Numbered from the stretch's first letter, positions 1-8,408 are shown. The stretch is 64,000 nucleotides of DNA from FEB-10 sp963710645 (GCA_963710645.1 CAVQBD010000003.1:368005-432004); one strand, 5' to 3'. Made by a program: numbers and translations. Notes: generated by a model not told the origin, from the letters alone.

Positions 1-86
1 ATTGACCTTACCAGTCTTCGGTGCGGAGAATCCCGAAAGTGTCGGAAGTGGGGCGCCCGTGCATCGCGCCTTCCCCGGCTCCATGC

Positions 87-127
87 GGGTGGGGGGGGGG
101 TCGAATTTCGAATTTCGAATTTCGAAC
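87..127. repeat. G-run followed by a heptamer tract
   Basis: A run of G with a single T (87-100) is followed by units of GAATTTC repeated in 7-base phase (103-126). It lies upstream of the first citrate-synthase paralogue and belongs to the heptamer family seen across the window. Bases 1-86 show no gene that I can support. Confidence 0.8.
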
Positions 128-187
128 TGATCTCCCAGAGGTCTAAAAACCCGGAGCCCTGAGCCACCGATCGGGTATCCTCACCAA

Positions 188-1396
188 ATGTCCAATCCAG
201 TCATCCATACTCTGGGTCACGGCTTCGACTGGTGCGCATCCAGCCTCCAGTGGCCAGTGACCACCGATGTGGGAGGGGGTTTGTCAGGGGTGATCGCCGC
301 CGCCACCAGGGTCATGTGGCTCGATCCATCCAGCGGCCGCCTCGCCTATCGCGGCGTACCCATCGAGGTCCTCGCCCATCAGCCCGATTTCGAGCGCACG
401 GCTTTTCTGCTCATAACCGGTCAACCGGCGGATGAGGACCCAGGGGCTTTTCATGTCTTCCGCGGGGGGCTGAGGTCCAGCCGCATCCTCCCGGATGACG
501 TCCTCGGCCTGATCGAAACATTTCCCCGGTCGATCCATCCCACCCGGGTTCTCCGCGCCGGGGTCTCCGCCATGGGCTGTCACGAACTGGATGTGGACGA
601 CCACATCGACGGAAGGAGCCTCTGGAGCGAGCTTCGCATCGTGGGTCAGGTGGCGTCGCTGGTTTCCCACATCGTGGATTACCGCCGTGGGCGCCCGGCC
701 TTCGTCGCCGACCCCGACACCAGTCTTGCCGAATCCGTCCTCCAGGCTTTGGCGGGGAGGGACCCGTCCGACGAAGAACGCCAGGCTCTCGATCTCCTTT
801 GGGTTCTCTATGCAGCCCATGGTCTCGATGCGCCGACGTTCACCTCGATGGTCGTGGCCTCCTGTCTCGCCGATCCCTACTACAACGTCGTGGCCGGTCT
901 CTCGGCCCTTACCGGCCGCCACCAGGGCGGAGCCGGTGAGCACATCGTCGAACAACTGCTCACTCTTGAAGATCCGCAATCCGCCACTAGGTGGGTGCAC
1001 AGCACGTTGGCGCAAGGCGGAGTGATCCCAGGATTCGGCCACCGCGCCTACCGGATGGCCGATCCTCGAGCCGTCGTGCTGCGAAAGGCTGCGGCCTCCC
1101 TGGCCCGGCAGATGGGGCAAGGAAAGCTCTACGAGGTTGCCCGGGCCGTGGAGGAGGCGGCAACTTTGGCCCTGGCTCCTCGGGGCATCTTTGTCAACAT
1201 CAATCTCTACGGCGCCTTGATGTTCCACCTCTTGGGGGCCCAACCCGCCGAGATCCCGTGCCTCATAGCCGCCGCCCGCGTCGCCGGCATGGTGGCCCTC
1301 GTCCGCGAAACGCTGCACGACATCCGCCTGTACAGACCCCTGAGTCGCTACATCGGTCCCTCAGAGCGTGCCGTTCCGGATGGAGATCATCGGTGA
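188..1396 (+). CDS. citrate synthase-like protein, catalytic residues substituted
   Basis: This 402-residue protein belongs to the citrate synthase family, which condenses acetyl-CoA (or propionyl-CoA) with oxaloacetate in the cytoplasm. Family landmarks are present in order: the AAHGLD segment with His211, the GGAGE loop (247-251), PGFGHRAY with His285, ADPR with Arg294, and a final LYRP with Arg383. By hand alignment to the pig enzyme, the position of catalytic His274 is Gln246 and that of catalytic Asp375 is Asn339. The oxaloacetate-binding arginines (equivalents of 329, 401 and 421) are all kept, the second as Arg364. The length is normal and the frame is intact, so this is not simple decay. 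Its stop overlaps the GTG start of a second paralogue by four bases, which suggests coupled translation and perhaps a joint complex. On its own it may be inactive as a citrate synthase. The family call is firm; the functional reading is inference. Confidence 0.85.
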   Translation: MSNPVIHTLGHGFDWCASSLQWPVTTDVGGGLSGVIAAATRVMWLDPSSGRLAYRGVPIEVLAHQPDFERTAFLLITGQPADEDPGAFHVFRGGLRSSRILPDDVLGLIETFPRSIHPTRVLRAGVSAMGCHELDVDDHIDGRSLWSELRIVGQVASLVSHIVDYRRGRPAFVADPDTSLAESVLQALAGRDPSDEERQALDLLWVLYAAHGLDAPTFTSMVVASCLADPYYNVVAGLSALTGRHQGGAGEHIVEQLLTLEDPQSATRWVHSTLAQGGVIPGFGHRAYRMADPRAVVLRKAAASLARQMGQGKLYEVARAVEEAATLALAPRGIFVNINLYGALMFHLLGAQPAEIPCLIAAARVAGMVALVRETLHDIRLYRPLSRYIGPSERAVPDGDHR

Positions 1397-2529
1397 TCGG
1401 CTCGCAACCACCGAAACCGCTTCAACGCTACGACCGCGGACTCGAGGGCCTGGTGGCGGGAGATACGGCCATCGGGCTTATCGACGGGGTCCGGGGCCGG
1501 CTCCTCTACCGGGGTTACGAGGTCGCGGATCTGGTCAAACATGCGACTTTCGAGGAGGTCTCCTTTCTCATCCTGTTTGGAGAATTGCCCGACCCGACCG
1601 AACTGAGTCGTTGGTCGGCGGAGCTTCGGCAGTGGCGTCAGCCCCCCCGGGCCGCACTCAATGCCCTGGATTCGGTGCCCGCTCGAGCCCATCCTCTCGC
1701 GCAGTTCAGGACCATGCTCACGGTGGCCGCCTGCCACATCCCCGATGCCGACGACACCAGTCTCGACGCACAGTGGCGACGCCCGGCCCGCATTATGAGC
1801 TGGACCGCATCCCTCGCGGCGGCAGCCATTAGACACCTCCACGGCAAGGATCCGATCGATCCCTCCGACGACCTGGGATACTCGGCCAATTGGCTCTACC
1901 AGGTCCTTGGAAGACGACCCGATGAGGACGAGAGCAGAGCCTTTGACGCCAGCCTCATCGTCCAGGCGGAGCACGGTCTCCACGCTGCTGCTCTGGCGGC
2001 TTTGGTGGTTGCCTCCACCGGGGCGGATCTGGGTTCTGCGGTCCTTGCCGGGATGGGGGCGCTGTCCGGGGCCCGCCACGGCGGAGCCAACCAGCTTGCG
2101 TTCGAAACCCTGGCTGAGCTTACGACGCCGGCCCACGCCCGTGCCTGGGCCATCCAGGCCCTCGCTCGCCGTCACCGGTTCCCGGGCTTCGGCCATCGGG
2201 TGTACAAGTGCCCTGACCCTCGTGTGACCGTCCTGGAGCCCTTCGCCCGGTCGCTGCTCACCGCCCGCGGCATGGACCGTCTGTGGGAGACGTACGTGGC
2301 CTTGCGCGACGAAGTTGAATCAGAGCTCGGAGGCCGCGGAATCTTCGCCAACGTGGACAGCATCACCGGTTTGCTCTACCACCCCATGGGTTTGCCGGCC
2401 TCGGCCTTCCCGATCCCGTTCTGCCTCGCGATTCAAACCGGATGGATGGCCCATTGCCTGGAGTATCTGCCCGACGGCGCCATGATCGAACCCGGCGCCG
2501 TGTACCTCGCAGAACCCGAGAAGATCTAG
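1393..2529 (+). CDS. citrate synthase paralogue, arginine ligands substituted
   Basis: This is a 378-residue citrate synthase family protein starting at a GTG that overlaps the upstream stop (GTGA). That start gives a typical family N-terminus and length. It keeps the acid-base residues: His194 in AEHGLH, His229 in ARHGGAN, His268 in GFGHRVYK and Asp322 in NVDSITG, plus Arg277 in DPR. The position of the oxaloacetate-binding arginine 401 (pig numbering) reads Ile347, and the arginine of the C-terminal RP motif, which in the pig dimer reaches into the partner's site, is Glu366. The losses are thus the reverse of those in the upstream paralogue. Possible roles are the catalytic half of a heteromer, or a synthase with an altered substrate such as 2-methylcitrate synthesis. 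Residue mapping was done by eye. Confidence 0.85.
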   Translation: MIGSQPPKPLQRYDRGLEGLVAGDTAIGLIDGVRGRLLYRGYEVADLVKHATFEEVSFLILFGELPDPTELSRWSAELRQWRQPPRAALNALDSVPARAHPLAQFRTMLTVAACHIPDADDTSLDAQWRRPARIMSWTASLAAAAIRHLHGKDPIDPSDDLGYSANWLYQVLGRRPDEDESRAFDASLIVQAEHGLHAAALAALVVASTGADLGSAVLAGMGALSGARHGGANQLAFETLAELTTPAHARAWAIQALARRHRFPGFGHRVYKCPDPRVTVLEPFARSLLTARGMDRLWETYVALRDEVESELGGRGIFANVDSITGLLYHPMGLPASAFPIPFCLAIQTGWMAHCLEYLPDGAMIEPGAVYLAEPEKI

Positions 2530-2616
2530 GGTCCAAGAACGCAGATCCAAGAACGAAGAACCACCGCCCGCCCAGAACCCGGGATCTTCTTCGATCTTTG
2601 TTCTTCGTTCTTGGAC
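2529..2616. repeat. heptamer inverted repeat between convergent genes
   Basis: The left arm (2529-2561) and right arm (2582-2616) are reverse complements over a perfect outer 12 bases (GGTCCAAGAACG). Both arms step in 7-base units such as CCAAGAA and CGAAGAA. A C-rich box lies between them. It sits between a plus gene and a minus gene that converge, so it could fold as a hairpin in both transcripts, but there is no T-run. Confidence 0.8.
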
Positions 2617-2620
2617 CGCG

Positions 2621-3904
2621 TTAGACGCGCAGGCGGATGAAGAGCTCGCGGAGGCGCAGCAGGAGTTTTGCCAGCTCGCAATCAGCGAGGAAGGCCCTGA
2701 GCTCCTCCTGGTCACTGCCGGCCTTCAGACGATCCTGGTAGTTCTCCACAACCGCGTGAAAGGTGGCGACCTCAGCCAGTCCGTAGGCCTCGGCCCGTGC
2801 CGAGTACCAGCCAGAATCCAGGACAGACTGCCAGACATTGGTGCTGATCTCCTGAGAACTCCCGTATGCCATCTCAGCAGCGCTGATGATCTCCGATCTG
2901 AGATCCCGCAGAACCTGAAAATCCTCAGGCTCCACGTGAACCAGGCCGACAGGGGTCGACGACCCGTCCAGCACGTTCTCACGCAACCTGTTGGCCTCCT
3001 GCCGGCCGTCCACTTCGTCGAACAAGACGTCGGTAGACTGGGGAGAACTGGACGCGATTCCTCCCACACCAACACGCTGAGAAGGATCGTCCTGCTCGTC
3101 ATCGAACAACACGTCGGTTGATTGGGCCCTCGCGCCCTCGTCCCAACCGGCGACGGCTGCCGCGCCAAATCCGATCTCGGGCGACGTGTCCGGCTCTCGA
3201 TCACCGAACAGCGCAGACGTGGCCTCGGTCCGTTCAGCACTCACCTGCACCGGCGACTGCGGAGGGGCAGACTCCGGACGGGACCCATCGTTCCGGTCCG
3301 CCGATTCCTCGGGATGATCGGCCGCCTCTGGTGTCTTTTTCGCCCCGGTTGCGCCGGCCGCCCCGCCCCCACCTCCGCCGTCCCGCCCACGCCGGCGGGC
3401 CCCGCTCAACTTCTCTCGCAACCTGAGGTGGAGCTCATCCAAGACCACACCCTCGGAGTCGCTCACCACCCGACCCGCTGCGAGCTTCCGCCTGAGGTCC
3501 TCGAGGGTTCGAAGGTTGGCAAGCAAGCCGTCCGGAGAGAGCGCCAGGCCCTGCAGAAGAGCGACCAGGCTCTCGCTCGACTCCACCATGTCGGCGAGAT
3601 CGCCAAAGCTCGCGAGCTCGTACGGTTCTTCCTCATCCGACGCGGTGCGTTCCATTTCAATTTCGGTGGCACGGGCCGCGATCAGCCGGTCCCGAACGCC
3701 GGCCGGACAGCCCGCGACAAACCAATCTTCCCCCCACAACCGAATGGCTCCACGCCGTACGATGCGCCGAAATCCCACCAAGAGGTCGATGATTTTTCCA
3801 TAGGCCTCGACCCGCGCTTCGGAAGCCTCAACCGAATTTAAAGTGTCCCCAGCCACAACGGTGCATTGTACCGGTGTCGGGTCGGATTTCTCAGCCGTCG
3901 TCAC
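2621..3904 (-). CDS. hypothetical protein with three repeated LFD-type linear motifs
   Basis: I do not recognise this 427-residue protein. The N-terminal part (about 25-170) and the C-terminal part (about 320-427) look alpha-helical and rich in Leu, Arg and Glu. The middle (170-320) is Gly/Ser/Asp/Glu-rich and probably disordered. That linker holds a short motif three times: TSALFGD (229-235), TDVLFDD (263-269) and TDVLFDE (291-297), spaced 34 and 28 residues apart. There is no signal peptide or membrane segment. The start is a GTG that overlaps the 3' end of the FxsA-like gene by 14 bases; no clear ribosome-binding site supports it, so a start a few codons later is possible. The overlap implies co-transcription with fxsA. 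Confidence 0.75.
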   Translation of the reverse strand: MTTAEKSDPTPVQCTVVAGDTLNSVEASEARVEAYGKIIDLLVGFRRIVRRGAIRLWGEDWFVAGCPAGVRDRLIAARATEIEMERTASDEEEPYELASFGDLADMVESSESLVALLQGLALSPDGLLANLRTLEDLRRKLAAGRVVSDSEGVVLDELHLRLREKLSGARRRGRDGGGGGGAAGATGAKKTPEAADHPEESADRNDGSRPESAPPQSPVQVSAERTEATSALFGDREPDTSPEIGFGAAAVAGWDEGARAQSTDVLFDDEQDDPSQRVGVGGIASSSPQSTDVLFDEVDGRQEANRLRENVLDGSSTPVGLVHVEPEDFQVLRDLRSEIISAAEMAYGSSQEISTNVWQSVLDSGWYSARAEAYGLAEVATFHAVVENYQDRLKAGSDQEELRAFLADCELAKLLLRLRELFIRLRV

Positions 3905-4313
3905 TGCGCCACTCCACGTCGATCACATTCGGGTCGAATCCGGAGATCTGTGACGGCAGGCGCCGACGAACCAGCGATCTCGCGAGGCGCCGGCCCTGCG
4001 GAAACAGCAGTCCGAATCCCAGTGCATCCGTCAACAGACCGGGGGTCAGCAGAACGGCGCCGGCAACCAGTATCAGCAGGCCGTCGATGAGGGCGTCGGT
4101 GGGCATCTCACCCGCCGCGACCCTGGTCCGCACCTCGCCGAGCACCTTCAGACCCTGCACCCTGGCCAGCCATGCTCCCAACAGGCCGGTGACGACCACG
4201 ATTCCGATGGTGATCTCCACCCCCACAAGCGATCCGACCTGGATCAACAGGTAGAGTTCCACCAGAGGAACCAGGATGAAGAGGGCGGCGAGACGGGCGA
4301 ACATCGCGGCCAT
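3891..4313 (-). CDS. fxsA: FxsA-family membrane protein
   Basis: This 140-residue inner-membrane protein matches the FxsA family, named for suppression of F-plasmid exclusion of phage T7 in E. coli; its normal role is unknown. Visible features are an N-terminal hydrophobic segment (about 5-25), a second one (33-50), the characteristic basic-amphipathic stretch with GEMPTDALIDG (68-78), and a third hydrophobic segment with LTPGLLTDALG (89-99). A Lys/Arg-rich tail follows. The ATG chosen gives the family N-terminus; the open frame continues upstream into the repeat region but that part looks non-coding. The downstream hypothetical gene overlaps its 3' end. Confidence 0.8.
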   Translation of the reverse strand: MAAMFARLAALFILVPLVELYLLIQVGSLVGVEITIGIVVVTGLLGAWLARVQGLKVLGEVRTRVAAGEMPTDALIDGLLILVAGAVLLTPGLLTDALGFGLLFPQGRRLARSLVRRRLPSQISGFDPNVIDVEWRSDDG

Positions 4314-4346
4314 GGTACACCGGCGCCCACCCGGCCACCCACCCGA

Positions 4347-4461
4347 GTGAATAGTGAATAGTGAATAGTGAATAGCGAATAGTGAATGGCGAATAGACAG
4401 GTCCTGGTTGCGACGAAGCATCCAATGGAAGCCTCTTCGCCATTCACTATTCGCTGTTCGC
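4347..4461. repeat. heptamer inverted repeat (GTGAATA units)
   Basis: The left tract (4347-4397) holds seven units of GTGAATA or close variants in strict 7-base phase. The right arm (4436-4461) is the reverse complement of the end of that tract. A C-rich box (CCACCCACCCGAG) abuts the left arm. It fills the gap between the divergent fxsA and BNR-propeller genes, so promoters for both must lie in or beside it. Confidence 0.85.
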
Positions 4462-4501
4462 TTTGGAAAACGACGTAGAATGGGCGCTCCGGGAGGATTT
4501 C

Positions 4502-6094
4502 GTGGCAACTTGTAATTCAACAACACAATTCGTCGTATTCGTTCTTGTGCTTGCCTGTTCTGCGGTGGCCGGGACACAAGACGATCCGTCCACGACCCAG
4601 GGTGTCCATGCCGGTGAGATCGGAGCCCACGAGTGGCTGGATGACCGATTCGTACCGGTGGACCTGGAAAAACGCGAGTCCCGACCGCCACGCCGGGTTG
4701 CCGTGGGTCCCGTTGTGTCGGTGCAGGTCAACGTGGACGATTTCGGACACAACATCGTCGGCGATGCCGCCAACGAACCGTCGATCGCGGTGGATCCGAC
4801 CTTTCCCAACCGAATGGCCATCGGTTGGCGCCAATTCGATACGATCGCCAACAACTTCCGACAGGCCGGATTGGGCTTTTCCGTCGATGGCGGGCGCAAC
4901 TGGACAGCACCGGGAGTGTTGACCCCCGGGATCTTCCGTTCCGACCCGGTGCTCGACGCCGACTCGGAGGGCAATTTCTACTACAACAGCCTTACTGTTG
5001 AACCCGATTACATCTGCGACGTCTTCACGTCCGGCGACGGCGGCGTCCACTGGGGCTCGCCGGTCCCAGCCTACGGAGGGGACAAGGCGTGGATGGCCGT
5101 CGATCGCACCAACGGCCCGGGGGCCGGGAATATCTACGCCGCGTGGAGTCCGTGGGCGGGGTGCTGCGGCTCGGATTTCTTCAATCGTTCCACGGACGGC
5201 GGCCTTTCCTTCGAGTACCCGGTCTATGTTCCCGGAGAGCCGGCTTGGGGCGTCACCGCGGTCGGCCCAGACGGCTCGGTCTGGGTCGCCGGCGACAGCT
5301 ATCCCGTGGTCGCCGTCTCACGATCGATCTCGGCCCAACAGCCGTTGGGGGGCGCCTTCAGTTTCGAGACCACTGCGATGGTTGATCTCGGCGGAGTACA
5401 AGAGGCGTTTGTGCCGGACAGCCCGAATCCCGGGGGTCTGCTGGGCCAGATCTGGATCGCCGCTGATCACTCCGACCCCTCACCATCCTCGGCAATTTAT
5501 GTTCTGGCATCGGTGAATCCCCCGGGTCCCGACCCCATGGACGTCCACATCGTCAAGTCCACAGACGGAGGAGCGACCTGGAGCCCCCCGACTCGCGTCA
5601 ACGATGACCCCGTCGGAAACAACGCCTGGCAGTGGTTCGGTACCATGTCAGTGGCTCCCAATGGACGGATCGACGCCGTCTGGGCCGACACCAGGAATGA
5701 TCCGGGCGGGTACGACTCCGAGGTTCACTATTCGTTCTCCGCGGACGGCGGTGCGACGTGGTCGGCCAACCAGGCCATCACTCCTCCCTTCGATCCCCAT
5801 CTCGGCTGGCCCAACCAGGACAAGATCGGCGATTACTACGACATGGTGTCCGATCTGGTGGGCGCCGACCTCGCCTACGCCGCCACCTTCAATGGCGAAC
5901 AGGACGTCTACTACGTGCGGATCGGCGACTATGACTGCAATATCAACGGGATCGGCGACCCCCAGGACATCGCTGACAACACGTCATCCGACTCCAACGG
6001 CAACGGCATTCCGGATGAATGCGAGTCCACGACGATCTTGACCGACGGATTCGAGTCCGGTGACACGAGCGGGTGGTCGGCCAAAATTCCCTGA
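4502..6094 (+). CDS. secreted BNR/sialidase-like propeller protein
   Basis: This 530-residue exported protein has a signal peptide (about residues 1-23, ending ACSAVA). The body has repeated Asp-box motifs of the BNR/sialidase propeller type: SVDGGRNW, SGDGGVHW, STDGGLSF, STDGGATW and SADGGATW. These mark a beta-propeller but do not by themselves prove glycosidase activity, and I see no clear catalytic Arg triad. The C-terminus has a short Asn/Asp-rich calcium-binding-like stretch (NGIGDPQDI, DSNGNGIPDE) and the tail DGFESGDTSGWS, which resembles tails common on acidobacterial exoproteins. The GTG start is chosen because GGGAGGA lies seven bases upstream and the signal peptide begins there. 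Confidence 0.75.
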   Translation: MATCNSTTQFVVFVLVLACSAVAGTQDDPSTTQGVHAGEIGAHEWLDDRFVPVDLEKRESRPPRRVAVGPVVSVQVNVDDFGHNIVGDAANEPSIAVDPTFPNRMAIGWRQFDTIANNFRQAGLGFSVDGGRNWTAPGVLTPGIFRSDPVLDADSEGNFYYNSLTVEPDYICDVFTSGDGGVHWGSPVPAYGGDKAWMAVDRTNGPGAGNIYAAWSPWAGCCGSDFFNRSTDGGLSFEYPVYVPGEPAWGVTAVGPDGSVWVAGDSYPVVAVSRSISAQQPLGGAFSFETTAMVDLGGVQEAFVPDSPNPGGLLGQIWIAADHSDPSPSSAIYVLASVNPPGPDPMDVHIVKSTDGGATWSPPTRVNDDPVGNNAWQWFGTMSVAPNGRIDAVWADTRNDPGGYDSEVHYSFSADGGATWSANQAITPPFDPHLGWPNQDKIGDYYDMVSDLVGADLAYAATFNGEQDVYYVRIGDYDCNINGIGDPQDIADNTSSDSNGNGIPDECESTTILTDGFESGDTSGWSAKIP

Positions 6095-6108
6095 GAGAGG
6101 ACCAGGGT

Positions 6109-6714
6109 CTAAGAGTGACCCGATTTTCCGATGGGTATTCCGATGGGCAGGGCCACCTTGAACGCGATCTGGGCGACGAACATCCAGTGATTGCTGTCCG
6201 AACGGGCAGCGCCGGCCTCGAAGGTCACGGAAAAATATCCCGCTCCAGACTCGGTCCCGATGGAGAGGCCGTCATGTGGTCCATGGTCCTCGTTGTCCCA
6301 GCGTCGATAGCGAACGAACTTGCCGTAGAACCCGTGCTGGCTGCTCGCCACGGGCACCTGGCGAACCCCGCCCCATCCAAGGGTAAAAATCTGGCTGTCG
6401 GCCTGTGGTCCCCACTCCTGCCCGTATCCCAGGTACAGGCTGAAGTCGTCCTTGTGGCTCACCGAAACGAAGAGATGTGCCTGGGCCGAGACCAGGTTCG
6501 GAAGGCCCATCACGGCGCTGACGCCCGGGTAGAATCCGATCAGCCAAGGGGGCTGGAGGAATTCCCCGGAACCCTCTCGCTCTGATGGAAACTGCTTGTG
6601 CCAGCTGTCCAGGTCCATGGTGGGCGTCTCTTGTGCGAATACCCCACACGCCGCCAACAACACCGCCAGGGTCGCCGCCAAGACAACCGTCCGCCAGCCG
6701 CTTCGGCGGCTCAC
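6109..6714 (-). CDS. predicted lipoprotein, unknown function
   Basis: This product of about 201 residues starts at a GTG overlapping the stop of the phospholipase-D-type gene (GTGA). It begins with an Arg-containing n-region, a hydrophobic stretch and a lipobox ending LLAAC, so it is probably a lipoprotein. The mature part is Gly/aromatic-rich with alternating patterns (for example FSLYLGYGQEW, GFYGKFVRYRRW) that could form a small beta-barrel or beta-sandwich. I recognise no family. It is in an operon with the upstream phospholipase-D-like enzyme. Confidence 0.6.
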   Translation of the reverse strand: MSRRSGWRTVVLAATLAVLLAACGVFAQETPTMDLDSWHKQFPSEREGSGEFLQPPWLIGFYPGVSAVMGLPNLVSAQAHLFVSVSHKDDFSLYLGYGQEWGPQADSQIFTLGWGGVRQVPVASSQHGFYGKFVRYRRWDNEDHGPHDGLSIGTESGAGYFSVTFEAGAARSDSNHWMFVAQIAFKVALPIGIPIGKSGHS

Positions 6715-8180
6715 CACGCCAGTCCCATGGAATCCAGAAAGCGTTGTTTGCCGCCGAGCATCTCCCTGAGTTCCGGCAAATCCTCCGGTCCGAGTCGGCC
6801 GACCACGCGGTCGACCCTCACTGGGTCGAGGTCCGCTCCGCATTCGACGGCGAGATCTCGCAACGAAATGAGATCATCGAGGAATGCGCCCACCGCGGCG
6901 TTGAACCGAGCATCACGCACCACGACCCCCGCCTCGGTGTTGTAGTACGTCGATCGGATATTGAAATTGGACGAGTGCACGATCGTAATGTCGCCGTCGA
7001 TGCGCACCAGCTTGCCGTGGAGCGCCATGGGCGGCATCATCTTCGGCTCGCAACCCGCCTCTTCCAACAGGCCCTCCAGGTCACCGTTCCCGGACCACGC
7101 CCAGACATCGACGCCGTTTTCGATGAGCTCGATGACCGATGGCAGACCGGCGGTCAGGAACGGACCGCCGCGGAGTGCCGCATCCGCGCCGTTGACGAAA
7201 AGCCGAACGCCGACGGCCCGGTCCACGGCCTCCGAAAGCGCATCCGTCAATTCAGGCGGGAAGTTCGGAAAGGGCGTCATCAGATCGATCTCGGCAGTGG
7301 CCCTCTTGACCAACTCGACGAGAAGCTCGGTGGTGGACGCCGTCCTCCCGAGTACGGGATTGTCGTAGAGTACCGCCACTTCAGTGTTCCCCGGAGGCCG
7401 GGTCACCGGGGGAAAATACTCAGGCGTCATGTACGGCTCGATCGGACTCCGGCCATTTGGAAACCGACCCGTGTTCCAGAAGGTGCGGATCCGACGTCTC
7501 AGGGCCTCCGGAGAAACCGGGAATCGAAGGGGATTGGTGAGGTAGGAGGACATCTCCCAGCTCTTGAGGAAGATCATCTGGAGATCCCATACCGCATCTC
7601 CCTCCACCTCCACCCCGAAGTCCAGCCACCAGTTGAGTGGGTCATAGTACTCGTCGGCCAGATTTCGACCACCCACGATGGCACGCCGTCCATCCACGAT
7701 GATCATCTTGTCGTGCATCCGGACGTCGTAGAGCGGGCCGATCCCCCACGAGTTGGGGTTGAAGGAACGGACGATGGCACCGGCCTCCTCCAACCGGCGA
7801 AAAGAGGCGTCAAAGACTCCTCGCGTGGTGGCATCCACCAGACAGTAGACGGCGAAGTCGGGGTTGGTTGCCCGTCGCCGGTGGATCAGGTCCACGAGCT
7901 TCTGACGGAATATCCGGCCATAGTGGTCGTCGTGCCAGGCAAAGGTGGAGATATGGATGTGATGTTTGGCTTCCTCCACCAGTTGGAGGCGGGCCTCCCA
8001 CGAGTCCACCGGGCCCTTCAGCAGTCGAATGCTGTTGGTGGACGTCCACCGGGTGTGGCCGATCTCGGTGACCAGGTCTCCTTCGGCTGGATCCGCGGCC
8101 CACAGGCTCCCTTCCCCCCAGACGGAGAGGATCACCGCCGACACAAGGACCAGCGTGCGGAGGATTCTCACATAACACAT
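6711..8180 (-). CDS. phospholipase D-superfamily protein (cardiolipin synthase-like)
   Basis: This 489-residue exported protein has a signal peptide (about 1-28) and two complete HKD catalytic motifs: His156-Lys158-Asp163 in HDKMIIVD and His388-Lys390-Asp395 in HGKLVRID. Each is followed by the usual Gly/Ser-Asn segment (GGRNLAD, SSNFNIRS). Two HKD motifs in one chain define the phospholipase D superfamily, which includes cardiolipin synthases ClsB/ClsC and phosphatidyl-transferring enzymes. The arrangement fits a ClsC-like phosphatidyltransferase or a periplasmic phospholipase; the sequence does not decide between them. The downstream predicted lipoprotein overlaps by four bases. Confidence 0.85.
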   Translation of the reverse strand: MCYVRILRTLVLVSAVILSVWGEGSLWAADPAEGDLVTEIGHTRWTSTNSIRLLKGPVDSWEARLQLVEEAKHHIHISTFAWHDDHYGRIFRQKLVDLIHRRRATNPDFAVYCLVDATTRGVFDASFRRLEEAGAIVRSFNPNSWGIGPLYDVRMHDKMIIVDGRRAIVGGRNLADEYYDPLNWWLDFGVEVEGDAVWDLQMIFLKSWEMSSYLTNPLRFPVSPEALRRRIRTFWNTGRFPNGRSPIEPYMTPEYFPPVTRPPGNTEVAVLYDNPVLGRTASTTELLVELVKRATAEIDLMTPFPNFPPELTDALSEAVDRAVGVRLFVNGADAALRGGPFLTAGLPSVIELIENGVDVWAWSGNGDLEGLLEEAGCEPKMMPPMALHGKLVRIDGDITIVHSSNFNIRSTYYNTEAGVVVRDARFNAAVGAFLDDLISLRDLAVECGADLDPVRVDRVVGRLGPEDLPELREMLGGKQRFLDSMGLAW

Positions 8181-8261
8181 TCGCCGCGGTATGGTGGACT
8201 ACACTGACGGATCTCGCAAGTTTCGAGGCAAATTCCGAGACCGATCGGGGGCTTCGGCACG

Positions 8262-8300
8262 TTGACATTCGGTCGAAAACCGCTATCTTTGAAAGCGGTT
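8262..8300 (+). promoter_or_regulatory. sigma70-like promoter with palindrome over the -10 region
   Basis: TTGACA (8262-8267) is followed after 16 bases by TATCTT (8284-8289). A perfect 7-base inverted repeat, AACCGCT (8278-8284) and AGCGGTT (8294-8300), straddles the -10 element and could be an operator. It would drive the exported protein gene at 8409 with a leader of about 110 bases. Confidence 0.4.
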
Positions 8301-8408
8301 CTCAAAAACCTCACGGGTGTTCGCGCCCCCCGGCCACCGGCGGCGGAGTCATCGGATAGGTCCCCGAGTGCGACGTCCACCCGGTGGTCAATGAAGGGAG
8401 TGCACTCG

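Noticed and set aside
284..1318. A minus-strand open frame opposite the first citrate synthase
   Set aside because: Antisense to a gene with full family motifs; no recognisable content.
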